NCBI GenBank assembly: GCA_964587105.1
Contig: CAZPKG010000002.1
Span: 248,001 to 312,000 of the forward strand
Length of the DNA stretch: 64,000 nt
Direction: 5' to 3'
DNA from: JABWCQ01 sp964587105
Lineage (GTDB): Bacteria > Electryoneota > RPQS01
Position numbers and translations under genes: made by a program. Shown in pieces: positions 32,389-41,000 of the stretch. Every line of letters starts with the position of its first letter. Positions within the stretch are counted from its first letter, which is position 1. Below the pieces are notes generated by a model that had not been told where the DNA came from, made no database searches, and worked only from the letters and a program-made list of their open reading frames with translations.

Positions 32389-33992
32389 ACAGGAAGCCAA
32401 TAATACTGCTTGTCGCGTCACTGTTGTGCGCTTATTCTGCGAGCGCGTTGACACGTAGAGTCCCGGAAGAGTATGCAACGATTCAATCCGCACTCAATTC
32501 GACAAATGCGTCGGACACTGTTTTGGTCGCGCCGGGAACATATCACGAGTTTCTCGTTGGCCCAGAGCACACAATCATCCTGCAAGGCTGGTACCCCGCC
32601 GACACGACTGCTGATTTTGTAACGTTGCTTGATCCGATTGTTACTGGCATTGACACGCCTTCTGTATTTGTAGTGAATGGTGATTCAACGGTTATTCGAA
32701 ATTTCATGTTCTTTAACCGGCCCGAGATTCGCCAAACTGGCACACCTTTTCGCTCCGGCGGAGTCCGCTGTCTGAGGAATTACATCAGGTTTCAGAACTG
32801 CATCTTTGATTCAGTCATTTCATCTGTCTGGGGCGGAAATATTGTTGTACTGGACTCGTGCCAATTTCGTGGTTGCGTGAGCCAATGCGTACTACCCAGC
32901 ATGCAAGCATCTGTGGTTGCCCAGAACTGTTCTTTTGAATCTGGTGGCTTCGCTCTCATTACGGCCTACAGCAATTCGCAATTTACTTCATGTAGGTTTC
33001 TCTGCAATACAAGTAGAATTCACTTCCTCAATCTGTTCGGATCGAATATCTCGATCGACGGCTGCAAATTCGGACCTTGTTTGGCAGGCTCCCCGGTCGT
33101 GTCAATAATTGATGCGGAGATTGCGCTAATTCAAGACTGTCAGTTTGTAGGATTGAGCGGTGTACAAAGGATCATTGATGTGTCTTCTGTATGTAGCAAT
33201 AATATCGCAGCACCTGTAACGGTCAGGCGATGTGAGTTTCGAGGCTATCATCCGATACCACCGGCACAGGGCGGGACCGCCATTACCAGCTCGTGCAGTC
33301 AAGGCACATTGGGGCTATCCATGCAAATCGAGAACTGTGTTTTTGTGGATGGCGAGATCGAAGGCGCGTATGCACCCGGAGTACAAACTTCATCTAATGT
33401 GGAGATTCTTGGTTGTATATTCGACAGTCTGTCTCCAAATACAGCCCCGGATGTATATGCAATTCGCCCGTGGCAGGACTCAGTTTACGCCCGCAACAAC
33501 TCCTTCCTTCCCCCCGGCCTTGCCGCAAGAACAGCAGGCAGCTACTTCGATGCCCGCGAAAACTGGTGGGGCGACTCCACCGGCCCGTATAACATCAACG
33601 AAAACCCCGAAGGCCAAGGTTCGGAAGTTGCCAACGGTGTGCTTTTTGTTCCATGGCTAACACACCCACCCGATACCACAACTGATACAACACACATCTC
33701 GATCGATGAACCTGCCGACATTCAGCTATCTACTATTTCGCTCGCAACATTCCCCAACCCCTTCAACTCCACGGTCACAATCGAGTACGCTCTCACGCAT
33801 GAGCAAAATGTGACTCTCGCAATTTACGATTTGCTTGGCCGACAAGTCGAAACACTTTTGGATGAACGGCAGGGCATCGGCGTGCATAAAATAAAGTGGA
33901 ACGCGGATCATTTTGCATCGGGTCTCTACTTCGCTCGCCTTTCATCACCAAGGGGTCCAGCACAAGCAGTCAAACTCCTCTTGATGAAATAG
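32385..33992 (+). CDS. T9SS-sorted right-handed beta-helix protein
   Basis: About 535 residues from the ATG that overlaps the Cys-rich gene's stop (MNRKPIILLVASLLCAYSASA is the signal peptide). EEYATIQSALNSTNASDTVLVAPGTY is the pectin-lyase-fold entry motif; repeated parallel coils rich in Cys follow (NCSFESGGFALITAYSNSQFTSCRF, IQDCQFVGLSG). NSFLPPGLAARTAGSYFDARENWWGDSTG ends the helix, and the Por sorting domain is FPNPFNSTVTIEYAL ... AQAVKLLLMK. Possibly a polysaccharide-binding or -cleaving surface protein; no catalytic residues can be assigned. Coupled translation with the Cys-rich gene suggests they function together. Confidence 0.87.
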   Translation: MNRKPIILLVASLLCAYSASALTRRVPEEYATIQSALNSTNASDTVLVAPGTYHEFLVGPEHTIILQGWYPADTTADFVTLLDPIVTGIDTPSVFVVNGDSTVIRNFMFFNRPEIRQTGTPFRSGGVRCLRNYIRFQNCIFDSVISSVWGGNIVVLDSCQFRGCVSQCVLPSMQASVVAQNCSFESGGFALITAYSNSQFTSCRFLCNTSRIHFLNLFGSNISIDGCKFGPCLAGSPVVSIIDAEIALIQDCQFVGLSGVQRIIDVSSVCSNNIAAPVTVRRCEFRGYHPIPPAQGGTAITSSCSQGTLGLSMQIENCVFVDGEIEGAYAPGVQTSSNVEILGCIFDSLSPNTAPDVYAIRPWQDSVYARNNSFLPPGLAARTAGSYFDARENWWGDSTGPYNINENPEGQGSEVANGVLFVPWLTHPPDTTTDTTHISIDEPADIQLSTISLATFPNPFNSTVTIEYALTHEQNVTLAIYDLLGRQVETLLDERQGIGVHKIKWNADHFASGLYFARLSSPRGPAQAVKLLLMK

Positions 33993-34105
33993 AGTCCACT
34001 CCGACCCACATCCTCGTTCAACATCTGCGAAATCCACCAAAACTAAGCTCACCACAAACATATCAAGAACCCTGCAACATGCGAGGTCCTTGTCAACAAT
34101 TTGAA

Positions 34106-34141
34106 CAGCCTCGGTATTGCTACCGAGGCTGTGATTTGTTT
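34106..34141 (+). terminator. Bidirectional terminator between convergent genes
   Basis: Eleven-bp perfect stem CAGCCTCGGTA/TACCGAGGCTG (34106-34116 with 34121-34131), then TGATTTGTTT. Confidence 0.9.
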
Positions 34142-34158
34142 GAAAACAGAGTGCGCTC

Positions 34159-34764
34159 CTATTTTGTTTTGACCGGGGGTGCGGTTTTCATCACCTTATT
34201 GTTGTGATCTTTCATGCCAAGACTCGCGTGTTGCGCGGGCATGATGACTTTGTCAATTTCATGCAAAATTGTATTGGAAATCGGCATGTCATTTCCTTTA
34301 ATAGTGGCATCGCCGATCATAATCTTGTTGTCTTTGACATGCACGATCAATTCCGTGCCGTCAATTGTTTTCAGAGTCTGTCCGTCCATCTTCAGCAAGT
34401 CGGCGGTCGAAAGTTTTTTGTCTGGAACAACCAAGCTGCGAATGCTTGACGATGCGTGAAGAGGGCTTTTCATCAGCTCCTTTTCTTCTACCGGGCAAGC
34501 GTCATACGCGTTATTGGTTGGAGCAAAGACCGTATAAACCTTCGCCGGATCGAGCAAGTTCTGAATACCGCCGATTTCGCCTTGTTTGACGAATGTGCCG
34601 ACTTCGGGATTGCGATGGGCGCTTCCCAAAAATGTCAGCGGGGCGGTCATTTTCTCCGTCGTGGGAACCGTTTTCGCCGTAGTTGAGACTTGCGTGTCTC
34701 CTGCGAAGGCAAATGTGCTGGCCAACAATGCGGCGAGTGTAAGGCTGACGAAGAGACGATACAT
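34159..34764 (-). CDS. Exported fasciclin (FAS1) domain protein
   Basis: 201 residues: signal peptide (MYRLFVSLTLAALLASTFAFA), a Thr/Lys-rich linker, then one FAS1 domain (VYTVFAPTNNAYDACP ... LSTADLLKMDGQTLKTIDGTELIVHVKDN ... ILHEIDKVIMPA). The minus-strand ribosome site AGGAAAGGA is good. It is divergent from the fasciclin at 26544 (shared LLKM.G..L.T..G.EL.V.V..N) but clearly related. The C-terminal ~20 residues are Lys-rich. Likely surface adhesion or matrix protein. Confidence 0.92.
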   Translation of the reverse strand: MYRLFVSLTLAALLASTFAFAGDTQVSTTAKTVPTTEKMTAPLTFLGSAHRNPEVGTFVKQGEIGGIQNLLDPAKVYTVFAPTNNAYDACPVEEKELMKSPLHASSSIRSLVVPDKKLSTADLLKMDGQTLKTIDGTELIVHVKDNKIMIGDATIKGNDMPISNTILHEIDKVIMPAQHASLGMKDHNNKVMKTAPPVKTK

Positions 34765-35035
34765 TGGAGTGAAAATCCTTTCCTCGGAATTAGTCCGGGT
34801 TGTTTTTGGTAGGCTGGCACGTTATTGTGCGATTACGAGTGTAACTCGGCGATTCGGACATGGTTTCGGGTTTCCGGCCAAGCAAGTGAAAATATTCCAG
34901 AGTGAGTCAAGTTGTGTGAAAAAGTCACACAAGGCGAGTGCGCAGAAACTGTGAATCACGCAAACCGTGCATATGAAAATCTATTCCCACGAAAATTTAA
35001 GGTATTGAAAATATTGAGTTGAAAGTCAAACAAAA

Positions 35036-35535
35036 GGGGTGGCATACGGGTTGCCATAGTGAGAGCATGAATGGGCTATGTCCCTTCGCCCGGGTCCCAT
35101 GCCGGGTATGATCTGGCTCGGATGATTATCCTGCGCGGCACCAACGGGTAATGATCCCTCCCAAGTATGAGGAAGGAAGTAAGGGGCCTTACGAGAACCC
35201 ACGTCATTCGCGCGGTTTTCTTCCCAGTCTCCCTGCTACTTTGATGACGGTGCTCATCCTCCTTGTTCCGGCCTCGGGACTCGTGAGGCCCTTCCTTTCC
35301 TCTTTATCTTGTCAAAGCACATTCCGGGTCGTCCGCCGACACGGATTCAGTTACCGAGGGCTTTCAGCACGGTTTCCATCGCTCCTGCTTGCGGCCCCTG
35401 CACGGCTCACTCAGACTCTGCATCACGGTTCTCGGTGACTGAATCTGTTTCTTCGGACCTTGAAGAGCATAAAAATGCATCTTCAACTCGGATTATCGAA
35501 AACACCGCCCTCGCAGCGGTGTTTTCTTTTTTGGG
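35036..35535 (+). ncRNA. Candidate structured non-coding RNA, family unknown
   Basis: About 500 bases with no credible protein but dense complementary pairing. TGGCA/TGCCA is at 35040-35056 and CCCGG/CCGGG near 35093. GGCCTC/GAGGCC lies at 35271-35290 and GTCG/CGAC near 35330. A 15-bp long-range stem joins GATTCAGTTACCGAG (35344-35358) to CTCGGTGACTGAATC (35431-35445). TTGAAGA-GCAT/ATGC-TCTTCAA is at 35460-35486, and a strong terminator closes it. GC content is higher than the flanks. It does not show the conserved cores of RNase P, tmRNA, SRP RNA or 6S that I can recall. The 5' end is uncertain because no clear promoter was found. Confidence 0.55.
35498..35532 (+). terminator. Strong rho-independent terminator of the candidate ncRNA
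   Basis: Eleven-bp perfect stem GAAAACACCGC/GCGGTGTTTTC (35498-35508 with 35516-35526), loop of seven, then six T. It ends no protein-coding gene. Confidence 0.92.
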
Positions 35536-35607
35536 GGGATCATACAAAGTTAATGAGAATAGTGAATTAACGATTCTCGGTTTGTTGACGGTTGTGTAAC
35601 TTTGGGG

Positions 35608-35636
35608 TTGACAATCCATAGGCTGATCGGTATATT
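35608..35636 (+). promoter_or_regulatory. Sigma-70-type promoter of the isocitrate dehydrogenase gene
   Basis: TTGACA (35608-35613), a 17-base spacer, and TATATT (35631-35636). Transcription should start near 35643, 257 bases before the ATG. Confidence 0.8.
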
Positions 35637-35642
35637 AGAGGT

Positions 35643-35899
35643 TCGTAAGCTGGCTTAGCAAATCCGATGGAGATTGTAAACTTCAGAATCGGAGTTGGTT
35701 AGCCAGATCAGTTCGCCTCGTAAATGGTCTTGCGGCATTGGGTCATGCAGTAAGACTATCCAATATTATTTTCCTACCACGTTACGATAGCCACCCGGGG
35801 TCGTCGTAATGCCCTTCCTGCCTCACAAACAGACGTACACCTCAGCCTTGGATACGCTCACGCGAGCCTCGCGCCTCCGTTCGTCAGAGGAATACACTC
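35643..35899 (+). promoter_or_regulatory. Long structured 5' leader of icd
   Basis: Predicted 257-base untranslated leader. It contains a two-part stem CTGGCT...AGCCAG (35650-35706) enclosing TCCGAT...ATCGGA, and a second hairpin GTCTTGC...GCAGTAAGAC around 35730-35758. A cis-regulatory RNA is plausible, but no known riboswitch core is recognised and no attenuator hairpin with T run is seen. The ribosome site is AGAGGA before the ATG. Confidence 0.5.
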
Positions 35900-37141
35900 A
35901 TGTATGAAAAACTAACAGCTCCAGCAAAGGGATCGAAGATCACTGTTGCTGAGGGCCGGCTTGTCGTCCCTGACGATCCGATTATTCCTTTTATTGAAGG
36001 AGACGGAACCGGCCCAGACATCTGGCGCGCTTCACAGCGCGTATTTGACGCTGCCATTGCCAAAGCATATAGCGGCAAGAAGAGAATAGAATGGTTTGAA
36101 GTTTATGCCGGCGAGAAATCATTAAAGGTTTACGGAGAAAATGTCTGGCTGCCGGACGATACGTTAGCCGCTATCAAAGAGTATATCGTTGCGATTAAGG
36201 GGCCGTTGACGACGCCGGTGGGCGGTGGTATTCGCTCTTTGAATGTTGCATTACGACAGGTTTTAGATTTGTACGCTTGCGTTAGACCTGTGCGCTGGTT
36301 TGAAGGCGTGCCTGCTCCGGTGAAAGAGCCGGGGAAATTGAACGTAGTTATCTTCCGTGAAAATACTGAGGACGTTTACTCAGGTATTGAATGGAAGTCG
36401 GGTTCGGCTGAAGCCGCCAAGCTGATTGAATTCGTGAAGGGTTTGGGGAAGAACATCCGCCATGATTCGGGTGTTGGAATCAAGCCGATTTCAAAATATG
36501 GCAGTGAGCGCATCGTGCGCAAGGCCATTCAATACGCGATTGATCGCGGGCTGAAGATGGTGACGATTGTCCACAAGGGCAATATCATGAAGTTCACCGA
36601 AGGCGCATTCCGCGAATGGGGTTATGAGTTGGCCGCGAGAGAATTTTCGGACAAGATCGTGACGGAGAAGGATCTGTGGGATAAGTTTGACGGCAAACTT
36701 CCTGCGGGCAAGATTCTCTTGAACGACCGCATTGCTGACGCGATGTTCCAGCAGTTGCTGTTGCGTCCGGATGAATATGAAGTCATCGTGACGCCGAACT
36801 TGAACGGCGACTATTTGAGCGACGCTTGTGCAGCTCAGGTGGGCGGATTAGGTTTGGCTCCGGGCGGAAATATCAGCGACGCGTACGCAGTGTTTGAAGC
36901 GACGCACGGCACGGCTCCGAAGTATGCAGATAAAGATGTAATCAATCCGGGTTCGGTGATTTTGTCCGGTGTGATGATGTTTGAATACTTGGGATGGAAC
37001 GAAGTTGGGAAGCTGATTATAAAGGGAATTGAAGGCGCGATTGGCAAGAAGCGCGTGACCTACGATCTCGAACGTCAGATGCCCGGTGCCACGAAGCTCA
37101 AGACCTCGGAATTCGCAAGCGAGATTATCGCGAACATGTAG
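35900..37141 (+). CDS. icd: NADP-dependent isocitrate dehydrogenase
   Basis: 413 residues, the normal length of the E. coli-type enzyme that converts isocitrate to 2-oxoglutarate in the TCA cycle. Motifs: IPFIEGDGTGPDIW at the N-terminus, the substrate-binding GPLTTPVGGGIRSLNVALRQ with the phosphorylatable-type Ser, VIFRENTEDVYSGIEW, IVHKGNIMKFTEGAFREWGYELA, NLNGDYLSDACAAQVGG with the metal-binding Asp, and FEATHGTAPKYAD of the cofactor site. Expressed from its own promoter with a long leader. Single-gene unit as far as visible. Confidence 0.96.
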   Translation: MYEKLTAPAKGSKITVAEGRLVVPDDPIIPFIEGDGTGPDIWRASQRVFDAAIAKAYSGKKRIEWFEVYAGEKSLKVYGENVWLPDDTLAAIKEYIVAIKGPLTTPVGGGIRSLNVALRQVLDLYACVRPVRWFEGVPAPVKEPGKLNVVIFRENTEDVYSGIEWKSGSAEAAKLIEFVKGLGKNIRHDSGVGIKPISKYGSERIVRKAIQYAIDRGLKMVTIVHKGNIMKFTEGAFREWGYELAAREFSDKIVTEKDLWDKFDGKLPAGKILLNDRIADAMFQQLLLRPDEYEVIVTPNLNGDYLSDACAAQVGGLGLAPGGNISDAYAVFEATHGTAPKYADKDVINPGSVILSGVMMFEYLGWNEVGKLIIKGIEGAIGKKRVTYDLERQMPGATKLKTSEFASEIIANM

Positions 37142-37207
37142 CCAGCCAGCGTGGACGCTGGACCCATTGCGCTGACGCTTGCGCTTTTGAATTGAATGGA
37201 GGGACTT

Positions 37208-37636
37208 ATGAAGCTATTGCTGATTTGCCTCCTGATGTGCTCGGCGGGATTTGCCGACGGAGTGGGGAAGATTGCTGGGCGTGTGGTGGACGAGAATGGG
37301 GATGGTGTGATTGGGGCGAATGTAGAGATTTTGGGCACAAAGCAATCAGTGACGGTTTCGACGGGAAGTGGCAGGTTCACGTTAATAAATGTCGCTTCTG
37401 GGAGTCACAACGTGCGAATCACGGCCATTGGCTATAAGCCAGTGAGATTATCGGGTGTTGTGGTATCCAAGGATAAGACAACTCAACTCAAGAAAGTGGT
37501 TCTCGAAGAGTATGTAACGTGTGGCCCGGGACTTGTGAAGATAGTTGACAGTCGCCCCCGCTATGTTTTTCTTGACGAGGCTAACCGCGTCCGACGACTA
37601 ACACGGGCAGAGCTTGGGCGACGTTTGAGCTGGTGA
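37208..37636 (+). CDS. Exported stand-alone carboxypeptidase-regulatory-like domain protein
   Basis: About 142 residues from the ATG giving MKLLLICLLMCSAGFA, with GGAGGG in front. One CarboxypepD_reg-like beta-sandwich follows the signal peptide: GKIAGRVVDENGDGVIGANVEILGT ... VSTGSGRFTLINVASGSHNVRITAIGYKPV. The same domain forms the N-terminus of the TonB-dependent receptor 450 bases downstream (GKISGTVLDQNGDGLIGANVQIMET), so this may be a broken-off or duplicated copy. The last 50 residues (VTCGPGLVKIVDSRPRYVFLDEANRV) are unrecognised. Confidence 0.75.
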   Translation: MKLLLICLLMCSAGFADGVGKIAGRVVDENGDGVIGANVEILGTKQSVTVSTGSGRFTLINVASGSHNVRITAIGYKPVRLSGVVVSKDKTTQLKKVVLEEYVTCGPGLVKIVDSRPRYVFLDEANRVRRLTRAELGRRLSW

Positions 37637-37679
37637 AGGATTTAACCGTTTCGCTTAATCCCCGCTCGGCGAAGCGTTT

Positions 37680-37742
37680 CAGATTCCGGTCGGGTTGCGG
37701 CGGACCTTAACCCGACTCGGCGAGACACTTAGTGATGCGCTT
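37680..37742 (+). repeat. Palindromic repeat family R3, copy 2
   Basis: 63-base unit starting CAGATTCCGG with the hairpin GTCGGGTT...AACCCGAC and ending CGGCGAGACACTT. Direct repeat of copy 3 at 37841 with only two or three differences. Confidence 0.85.
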
Positions 37743-37840
37743 GACGATTTCGAGTTGCTTGGGTAGATCCTAACAGAGGATGACAGAAGGGGAGGCAGGC
37801 GGATTCCGGCAGGGCGTGGACGCCACCGCTCGGCGAGGCG

Positions 37841-37903
37841 CAGATTCCGGTCGGGTTGCGGCGGACCTTAACCCGACTCGGCGAGACACTTGGTGGTGCG
37901 CTT
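37841..37903 (+). repeat. Palindromic repeat family R3, copy 3
   Basis: Direct repeat of copy 2, 161 bases downstream; same hairpin GTCGGGTT...AACCCGAC. The 37640-38086 gap holds only these repeats, the R1 copy at 37931 and a short palindrome CCCGCCGCGGGCGGG near 38049. Confidence 0.85.
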
Positions 37904-37930
37904 GGGAATGATTGGTGTGTCCGGGGTTCG

Positions 37931-37955
37931 GGGCATCCGCAGCGGATGCCGCCGC
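37931..37955 (-). repeat. Palindromic repeat family R1, copy 5 (inverted)
   Basis: GGGCATCCGCAGCGGATGCC followed by GCCGC; the reverse complement matches the R1 consensus with paired changes (CATCCGC/GCGGATG) that keep the hairpin. Confidence 0.8.
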
Positions 37956-38086
37956 GAGTATAAGAATTTAGATTTTTGAAAATTGGGTGGCTCTTAGACG
38001 GAGTTCCCCTATCTGCATAGACGAAACAAACAGTCCAAAAGTTGCATCGCCCGCCGCGGGCGGGATTGCCGCGAAGAGGATTTCAC

Positions 38087-41000
38087 ATGAAGCGTTATCT
38101 GACCACAATTTTACACATCATTACCCTGCTGTCGCTGACTTCCCTGTCGTGGGCTGCGCTTGGTAAGATATCGGGAACCGTGCTTGACCAGAATGGAGAC
38201 GGGCTTATCGGAGCCAACGTCCAGATTATGGAGACAAGTCAGGGCGCCTCGATATTTGATCCTGCGGGTAACTACGCCATTCTTGGCGTCGCCCCGGGAA
38301 CTTACACGGTGCGCATCTCCAGTATCGGGTTTAAGACTCAGATGGTGGGAAACGTCATCGTGCAGTCGGATGTGACCACGACCGTCAACGCGACTCTTGA
38401 AGAAGAGATCGTGAAGGGCGACACGGTGGTTATCATCACACACAAAGTTGCCAACGTCGTGCTTGGTGACGCGGGCAAGGTGAACCGCAAGACCGGTAAG
38501 GAGCTTGAGGTTTACGGCGGCGGCCAAGTTGCGAACATCATCGCGAAGCAGCCGGGTTTCAAGGTTGACGCGAGTGGTGAATTGCACGTGCGCGGCGGCC
38601 GTTCCACCGAAGCGAAGTACACGGTTGACGGTATCTCCACGGGTGACGTGCTCTACAACAACTCGACTCGCAAAATCAACACGAACGCGCTGAACGTTGA
38701 TGAAATCGAAATCTTGACGGGCGGCGACGCATCCACGGGTGGTTATCAGTCTGCCTTAATTCGTGTGACGACGCCGGAAGGTAAGGCAGATGCCTACAAC
38801 GGTACGGTTGAGTTCCGCTCGGATCAGATATTCAAGAATTCCAGCTTCGATCAGGATCAGGCGGACTACGCCTTCAGCGGCCCGGTGCCGTTGGTGAAGA
38901 GCTTGTTCAACATGAAAGAGAACAAGTTCAGCTTCTTTACGTCTGGTACGGCCAAGCTGACCAATACCTACACGGCGTACAATGTCACGCGTGAGCCGAA
39001 CAACTATCTCAATTTAGGTTTTGATGTACCTGAACGTCAGTCCAACGATTTTTCGACGTTTTGGAAGTTGACCTACCGCCTCGACCCGGCGCGCAAGCTG
39101 AATTTCTCGTACACGCGCGAGCATTCGCTGTACGATATTTATCCTGACGGCGAAGCCGCGATTGCGGGTAACTACGGCTGGCAATATAAGTATGACGTGC
39201 AGAACCGTCCGTACGCGCGCAACGTTCGTGATACGTACAATTTGCAGTTCCAGCACAACGTCACACAGAACACATTCTACGAAGTTTCGGTTGGCCGCTC
39301 GAAGAACGCAACGCAAGTTCGTCCGCGCGGTAAGAATCCGGACGAGTTTACGTTGGACGCGGACGTCGAAGACAGCCGTCTTGGCGTGAATAGCGGTACC
39401 GGCGGCGCAGACGTCAACAGCAACGGTATTCCGGATGGCTATCGCGACGCCAACGGCGACGGACAGTACAACGGTGAAGGCGAAGGCTACGACGACGTGA
39501 ATGCCAACGGTCGCTGGGATCGCGGCGAAGATTGGGTTGACCTGAATGGCAACGGCGTATTTGATCAGGCCGAGCCGTGGGTGGACCGTTCCAATTCGCA
39601 GGGCGAAAACAACCCCGGCGTTTATGATCCGTGGGATCCTTATGTTGACCAGAACGGCAACGGTCGTTGGGACGATGCTGAGCCGCAGTTAGCGGAACAG
39701 GATTGGAACGGCAACGGCACGTGGGACGGCGAGCGCTTCCAAGATGCCAACGACAACGGCCGCTATGACGGTTACGGCGAAGGTTATGACGATCGCAATA
39801 GCAACGGCTCAATTGACAAGAAGACGAACTTCACCGACGCGGAAGACACCGGCGAAGGCTTGATTGACGGTGACTTCGCATTTGACACAGGCGAGCCGTT
39901 TATCGATTCACCGGATGAAGACGGTATGTATAACGGCGTTTGGGATCAAGGTGAAGTTTGGCTAGACCTGCCCAGCGGCGTCTCGGTCGGCGGACGTTTA
40001 CAGCCGACTCGTAATGGTCAATATGATGGGCCGAATGGCGCCGCTGACGAATACGAGTTGTTCTGTATTCCGGCCAGCATGGCGTTTGGCATGGATCCGC
40101 GACTACCGGTTATCTATACATGGGCGAACATTCTCGAAGATTTCCCGGCAGGTGAGCCTGAATGGCTGAACCTCGGCTACGACGAGAATTTCATTCCGAT
40201 GTACTTCCATTACATTGAAGGTCGCTCCACTTGGATCAACCGCACAACGGATGACGTTGCGGCGCCGGTGTATGACATTCAGAATTTCCAAGCTGATGAA
40301 GGCGAGACGTATTACGACTTTAATCAGAACGGTCAATATGATCCGCTGCCGGACGATTTCCTGAATCCGGGACAGTGGGACGATCTGGCGTTTTGGCAGG
40401 ATCGTAAATCGCTTGAATATTCAGGTAAGTTCGATATCACAAGTCAGGTCAATCAATATCACGAACTGAAATCTGGTTTGGAAATCAAGTATCGTGATTT
40501 GAGAATGCAGTCGGTTCAGGCGCCTGACCTGCCGTATGACAATCCGGATTTCCCGTTGCCTCCAGATTCGCCGTTCCAAGGAGTCGGCGGTACGCGCGAC
40601 TTCTATGACCACAAGCCGTGGGAAGGCGCAGTTTACTTCCAGGACAAGATGGAGTTCCAAGGCTTGATCGTTCGCGCTGGTTTGCGTTCGGACTTCATCA
40701 TTCAGGGCGACGGATTGCTTCAGCAGTTCCAAGATCAGGTTGACCGCAATCAGCCGGGCGCGTTGCTCGCCGATCGCGGCCGTTACGTGATTGCGCCGCG
40801 ACTTGGTATTTCGCATCCGATTTCGGCGGCATCGAAGTTGTACTTTAACTACGGTCACTACTATCAGACGCCGTCATTCCAGTACTTCTACCGCAGTGCG
40901 ACGGCGAACATTTCGCCGAACACGGAAATCGGTAATCCGAATCTTGAATACGAAAAGACGGTTTCCTATGAAGTCGGTGTGAGTACTGAGTTCACGGAAA

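Noticed and set aside
35151..35438. 95-codon reading frame in the 35 kb gap
   Set aside because: No ribosome site, composition unlike the other proteins, and it lies within the strongly self-complementary, terminator-ended segment that fits an RNA better.
35036..35535. RNase P RNA or tmRNA
   Set aside because: The GAGGAAAGTCC-type RNase P core and the tRNA-like ends of tmRNA were looked for on both strands and not found.
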